Shown piece after piece: positions 61,627 to 64,000 of a stretch of 64,000 nucleotides of DNA. The notes beneath the pieces were generated by a model. That model did no database searches. It had not been told where the DNA came from and saw only the letters and a program-made list of their open reading frames with translations. This stretch comes from Streptomyces sp. NBC_01471. GTDB lineage: Bacteria; Actinomycetota; Actinomycetes; Streptomycetales; Streptomycetaceae. The stretch spans positions 248,001-312,000 of the forward strand of contig NZ_CP109451.1 of NCBI RefSeq assembly GCF_041438865.1, given 5' to 3'. The translations under genes were made by a program, and so were the position numbers. How positions within the stretch are numbered: position 1 is the stretch's first letter; each line of letters begins with the position of its first letter.

Positions 61627-62145
61627 GGAGGGTCCTTCGGCTCGATCGGGCATGGGGGCAGCGCCCGAACCACGTGGTGGGCGGGCCCCTCGTCATGCCG
61701 ATCACGATGTCGCGCTGTCGATCAACCGGTCACTGAGGTACGCCATCCATCTGGGGTGTGGCCTGCCACACCCCAGCCGAGCAGGGCGGACGGGCCGCGC
61801 ACCGCTGCACCTGGTCCAGTGTCGGTGTGAGTCCCGCCTTCATCTCGCAGAGTCCACCGGTGGCCAGTTGCGGCTGACCGGTTCGGGAGCAGGACCGAAG
61901 GAGGTGCCGACCTGGTCGCCGACCTGTGCGGCGGCGTACCGCCAATCGCCCGAAGTCGCTCGTTACTGACCCACACTCCTAGCCACGCCCGTCGCAGGCA
62001 GGGGAACATGGTGTTCCCGGCCGCTTCCCCGTAAGTCCCGTAAGTTTCGTAAGTCCCGTAAGTTCCGTAAGTCAACCCACAGCCGTACGGTGCAGGCTCG
62101 CGCAGCGCAGCGCGGTACGTCGTGACGTGAGAGGAGACGTCAGTC
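61627..62145. other. Intergenic with hairpins and iterons
   Basis: Contains hairpin 61751-61776 (11-base arms CTGGGGTGTGG, loop CCTG), a short palindrome at 62002-62018 (GGGAACA/TGTTCCC) and the 9-bp repeats listed next. No gene. Confidence 0.55.
62030..62074. repeat. Five tandem 9-bp repeats (CGTAAGTCC-like)
   Basis: Five head-to-tail units of CGTAAGT followed by two variable bases, ending 71 bases before the kdsA-type start. A regulatory iteron array for the operon is possible. Confidence 0.85.
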
Positions 62146-62839
62146 GTGACCGACGGGGAATACGCCGCAAGGCCCGTCGTCCCGCGGTCGCGGGTACGGA
62201 TCGGTGAGGTGTCGGTGGATCAGGACGGTCCGTTCACGCTGATCGCGGGGCCCTGTGTGATCGAGGGCGCGGACATGGCACTGCGTCACGCCGAGCGGAT
62301 CGCCGAGACGGCGCGGCGGGCCGGGGTCCCGTACGTGTTCAAGGCGTCCTACGACAAGGCGAACCGAACCTCGGTGTGTTCCTTTCGGGGCCCCGGTCTT
62401 CAGGAGGGGCTGGAGATTCTGGCACGCGTACGGGCGGAGGTGGGGGTCCCGGTGCTTACCGATGTCCATGAGCGCCAGGACGTGAGCGCGGTGGCGGAAG
62501 TCGCGGATGTGCTCCAGATTCCGGCGTTCCTGTGCCGGCAGACCGACCTCCTGCTCGCGGTGTGCGCATCGGGGCGCCCGGTGAACATCAAGAAGGGCCA
62601 GTTCCTCTCCCCCGCAGCAGCCCGGGGCGTCAGGAGACTCAACAGGGGGCCGGCCGCAGTTCATTGCCCCGCTGGCGCGGGCAGCCGTAGCAGTCGGTGT
62701 CGCCGGGGTGTTCATGGAAGTCCACGAGGATCCTCCTCGCGCTCTGAGTGATGGCAGCAACAGTCTCCGTCTGGACCGTCTGCCGGATCTGCTCGCCGAA
62801 CTCAAAGCAGTGGACACGCTGGTCAAGGGATTCCGATGA
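62146..62839 (+). pseudogene. kdsA: 3-deoxy-8-phosphooctulonate synthase gene, internally deleted
   Basis: The first ~160 codons are a clear KdsA start: LIAGPCVIEGADMALRHAE, FKASYDKANRTSVCSFRGPG, TDVHE, DVLQIPAFLCRQTDLL, NIKKGQFLSP. A second frame then gives the end: RPQFIAPLARAAVAVGVAG, FMEVHEDPPRALSDG and LAELKAVDTLVKGFR. About 55-60 middle codons are missing and the frame shifts near 62640. The enzyme joins PEP to arabinose 5-phosphate. The GTG follows GAGGAG. Its last codons overlap the next gene (ATGA). Confidence 0.85.
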
Positions 62840-63009
62840 CAACGTCCCCCGAAGGCAGCGCTGTTCAGGCAGGAGTGGCGGCGCCTGTGCGGGCGTGGAC
62901 GCTTCAGGAGGCCCATGCGGTGCGCTCAGCGGCAGAGCGTCTCGACAGCGACGGTCCCACAGGAGCATTCGCGCTGCTCGTCGGCGGCCTGACGCGGGAG
63001 GAACCGTGA
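62836..63009 (+). CDS. 57-residue ORF in the Kdo-type operon
   Basis: Coupled to kdsA by ATGA and to kdsB by GTGA. The sequence has AHAVRSAAERLDSDG and FALLVGGLTREEP; the first part recalls the first helix of arabinose-5-phosphate isomerase (KdsD/KpsF), so a deleted kdsD is one reading. A short stand-alone protein is the other. No family match is certain. Confidence 0.45.
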   Translation: MTTSPEGSAVQAGVAAPVRAWTLQEAHAVRSAAERLDSDGPTGAFALLVGGLTREEP

Positions 63010-63749
63010 CCGGCACGGCCAGGACATGGGGCGTCATCCCGGCCCGGTACGGGTCGACGAGGCTTCCGGGCAAAGTGCTGTGCGACATCGCGGGCCGCCC
63101 CATGATCGAGCACGTCTGGCGCCGCGCGATGCGCGCACGCTCGCTGGAACACGTACTGATCGCCACCGATGACGAGCGGGTCGCCGCGATCTGTACCGGA
63201 TTCGGCGCCGAGGTCGCCATGACCTCGCCTGCCCACATCAGCGGTACTGACCGGGTGGCCGAAGCCACAGCCGGCCGTGGCGCCGACATCGTGGTGAACA
63301 TCCAGGGCGACGAACCGCTCCTCGACCCCGACTGGATCGACCAACTCGCCCTCGGACTCCTTGAGAACCCCGATTCGGTCATGGCAACCCTTGCCAGCCC
63401 GATCAGCGACCACCAGCAGGTAAACGACCCGGGTGTGGTGAAAGTCGTCTTCGACGCCACGGGGCGCGCGCTGTATTTCTCGCGCTCCCCCATCCCCTAT
63501 GAACGGCACGACACCCCGGTCACCCGCTACCAGCACATCGGCCTCTACGCCTATCGCACCAGTTTCCTGACCCAGTACACCCGCCTGCCTCCCGCCCCGC
63601 TGGAACAGGCCGAAGGCCTCGAACAGCTTCGCGCCCTCCACCACGGACATCGCATCCACGTCATCACTGTCGAGGGAGAGCACACCGCCATCGACACCCT
63701 CCACGACCTTCAGCAACTCCGTACACGCCTCGCAGTACAGAGCGAATGA
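63006..63749 (+). CDS. kdsB: 3-deoxy-manno-octulosonate cytidylyltransferase
   Basis: A 247-residue KdsB: IPARYGSTRLPGK (11-23), IATDDERV, NIQGDEPL, and QHIGLYAYR. These are the CTP, sugar and metal sites of CMP-Kdo synthetase. It activates Kdo or a related ulosonic acid as a CMP-sugar. Kdo is a Gram-negative LPS sugar, so the actinobacterial product is probably a wall polymer or a natural-product sugar. GTG start overlapping the preceding stop. Confidence 0.93.
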   Translation: MTGTARTWGVIPARYGSTRLPGKVLCDIAGRPMIEHVWRRAMRARSLEHVLIATDDERVAAICTGFGAEVAMTSPAHISGTDRVAEATAGRGADIVVNIQGDEPLLDPDWIDQLALGLLENPDSVMATLASPISDHQQVNDPGVVKVVFDATGRALYFSRSPIPYERHDTPVTRYQHIGLYAYRTSFLTQYTRLPPAPLEQAEGLEQLRALHHGHRIHVITVEGEHTAIDTLHDLQQLRTRLAVQSE

Positions 63750-64000
63750 CCCCGGATCAGGCTGACGTTCTCACCACCGCGGCCTGAGCGGCCGGGCGAA
63801 CCTGTGCGGTCCAAGCCGGGGAGTTACGTCATCGGGCGCCGTCCTACAGAAACCCATGTACTAGTTTCACCCTCAGGGTGGTGGCTCACCGTCACCATTC
63901 CGTCCCACGTTGTCACCTTCAGGTCTCTGTGCCGGAGCCGGCGCATGGGCCGAAGGCGGCTTCCCGGTGCCTGCGGCGCTGCGCCGCTACCGGCACCTCC
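63750..64000. other. End of window, no gene identified
   Basis: No convincing gene or hairpin terminator follows kdsB. A region around 63855-63890 has a palindromic ACTAGT and short inverted repeats. Nothing more can be said. Confidence 0.4.

Noticed and set aside
1..64000. tRNA or rRNA genes
   Set aside because: I scanned for the T-loop pattern GTTCGAATC and found no convincing tRNA; rRNA-like sequence was not seen. A covariance model search would settle it.

Overview
The window reads as a Streptomyces chromosome segment, probably an arm or other accessory region. GC is high and codon third positions are strongly GC-biased. It carries a rodlin, a secreted GH18 chitinase with a repeat-containing chi-type promoter, several Streptomyces-type small proteins, and many chains of genes overlapping by ATGA or GTGA. 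Decay is heavy: I count about fourteen gene or insertion-sequence remnants. No tRNA, rRNA or CRISPR array was seen.

Layout. 0-12.7 kb: end of an MFS transporter, a shortened coaD paralogue, a DUF4232 lipoprotein, a rodlin, an NTF2-like/DUF1684 pair, a thioredoxin-reductase-like flavoprotein, an SDR, a divergent TetR/DUF1772 pair with palindromic operators, and an XRE - ImmA/IrrE - MAB_1171c-like triad. 12.7-27 kb: SMP-30 and DUF1611 enzymes, a frameshifted monooxygenase, aminoglycoside-phosphotransferase-fold kinases, a VOC protein, an epimerase/NTF2 operon facing a TetR regulator, a DEAD-box helicase, a ThrE-type exporter and a methyltransferase.

27-38 kb is the most unusual part and looks like two adjoining specialised-metabolism cassettes. 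The first is a coupled chain: 47-residue ORF, APH-fold kinase, Nudix protein with an altered Nudix box, ABC exporter, truncated methyltransferase-like ORF. Beyond a convergent PAS-LuxR regulator lies a second coupled chain: ATP-grasp ligase, a dikinase whose phosphohistidine domain precedes its ATP-binding domain, and an MFS exporter.

38-57 kb: CGNR regulator divergent from an epoxide hydrolase with shared operators, an NlpC/P60 hydrolase, an alpha/beta hydrolase, the chitinase, a methionine aminopeptidase behind tandem promoter repeats, a 30-residue ORF coupled to a methyltransferase, a MerR - E1-like (ThiF) - GNAT unit, a membrane-anchored Mrr-type nuclease and a DsbA-like lipoprotein. 57-64 kb: an isomerase gene cut by an IS1182-type remnant, a NarL-type two-component system, a membrane protein, and a Kdo-type operon in which kdsA is broken, a short ORF follows, and kdsB is intact.

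Functions are inferred from motifs and from knowledge of families; no database search was run.
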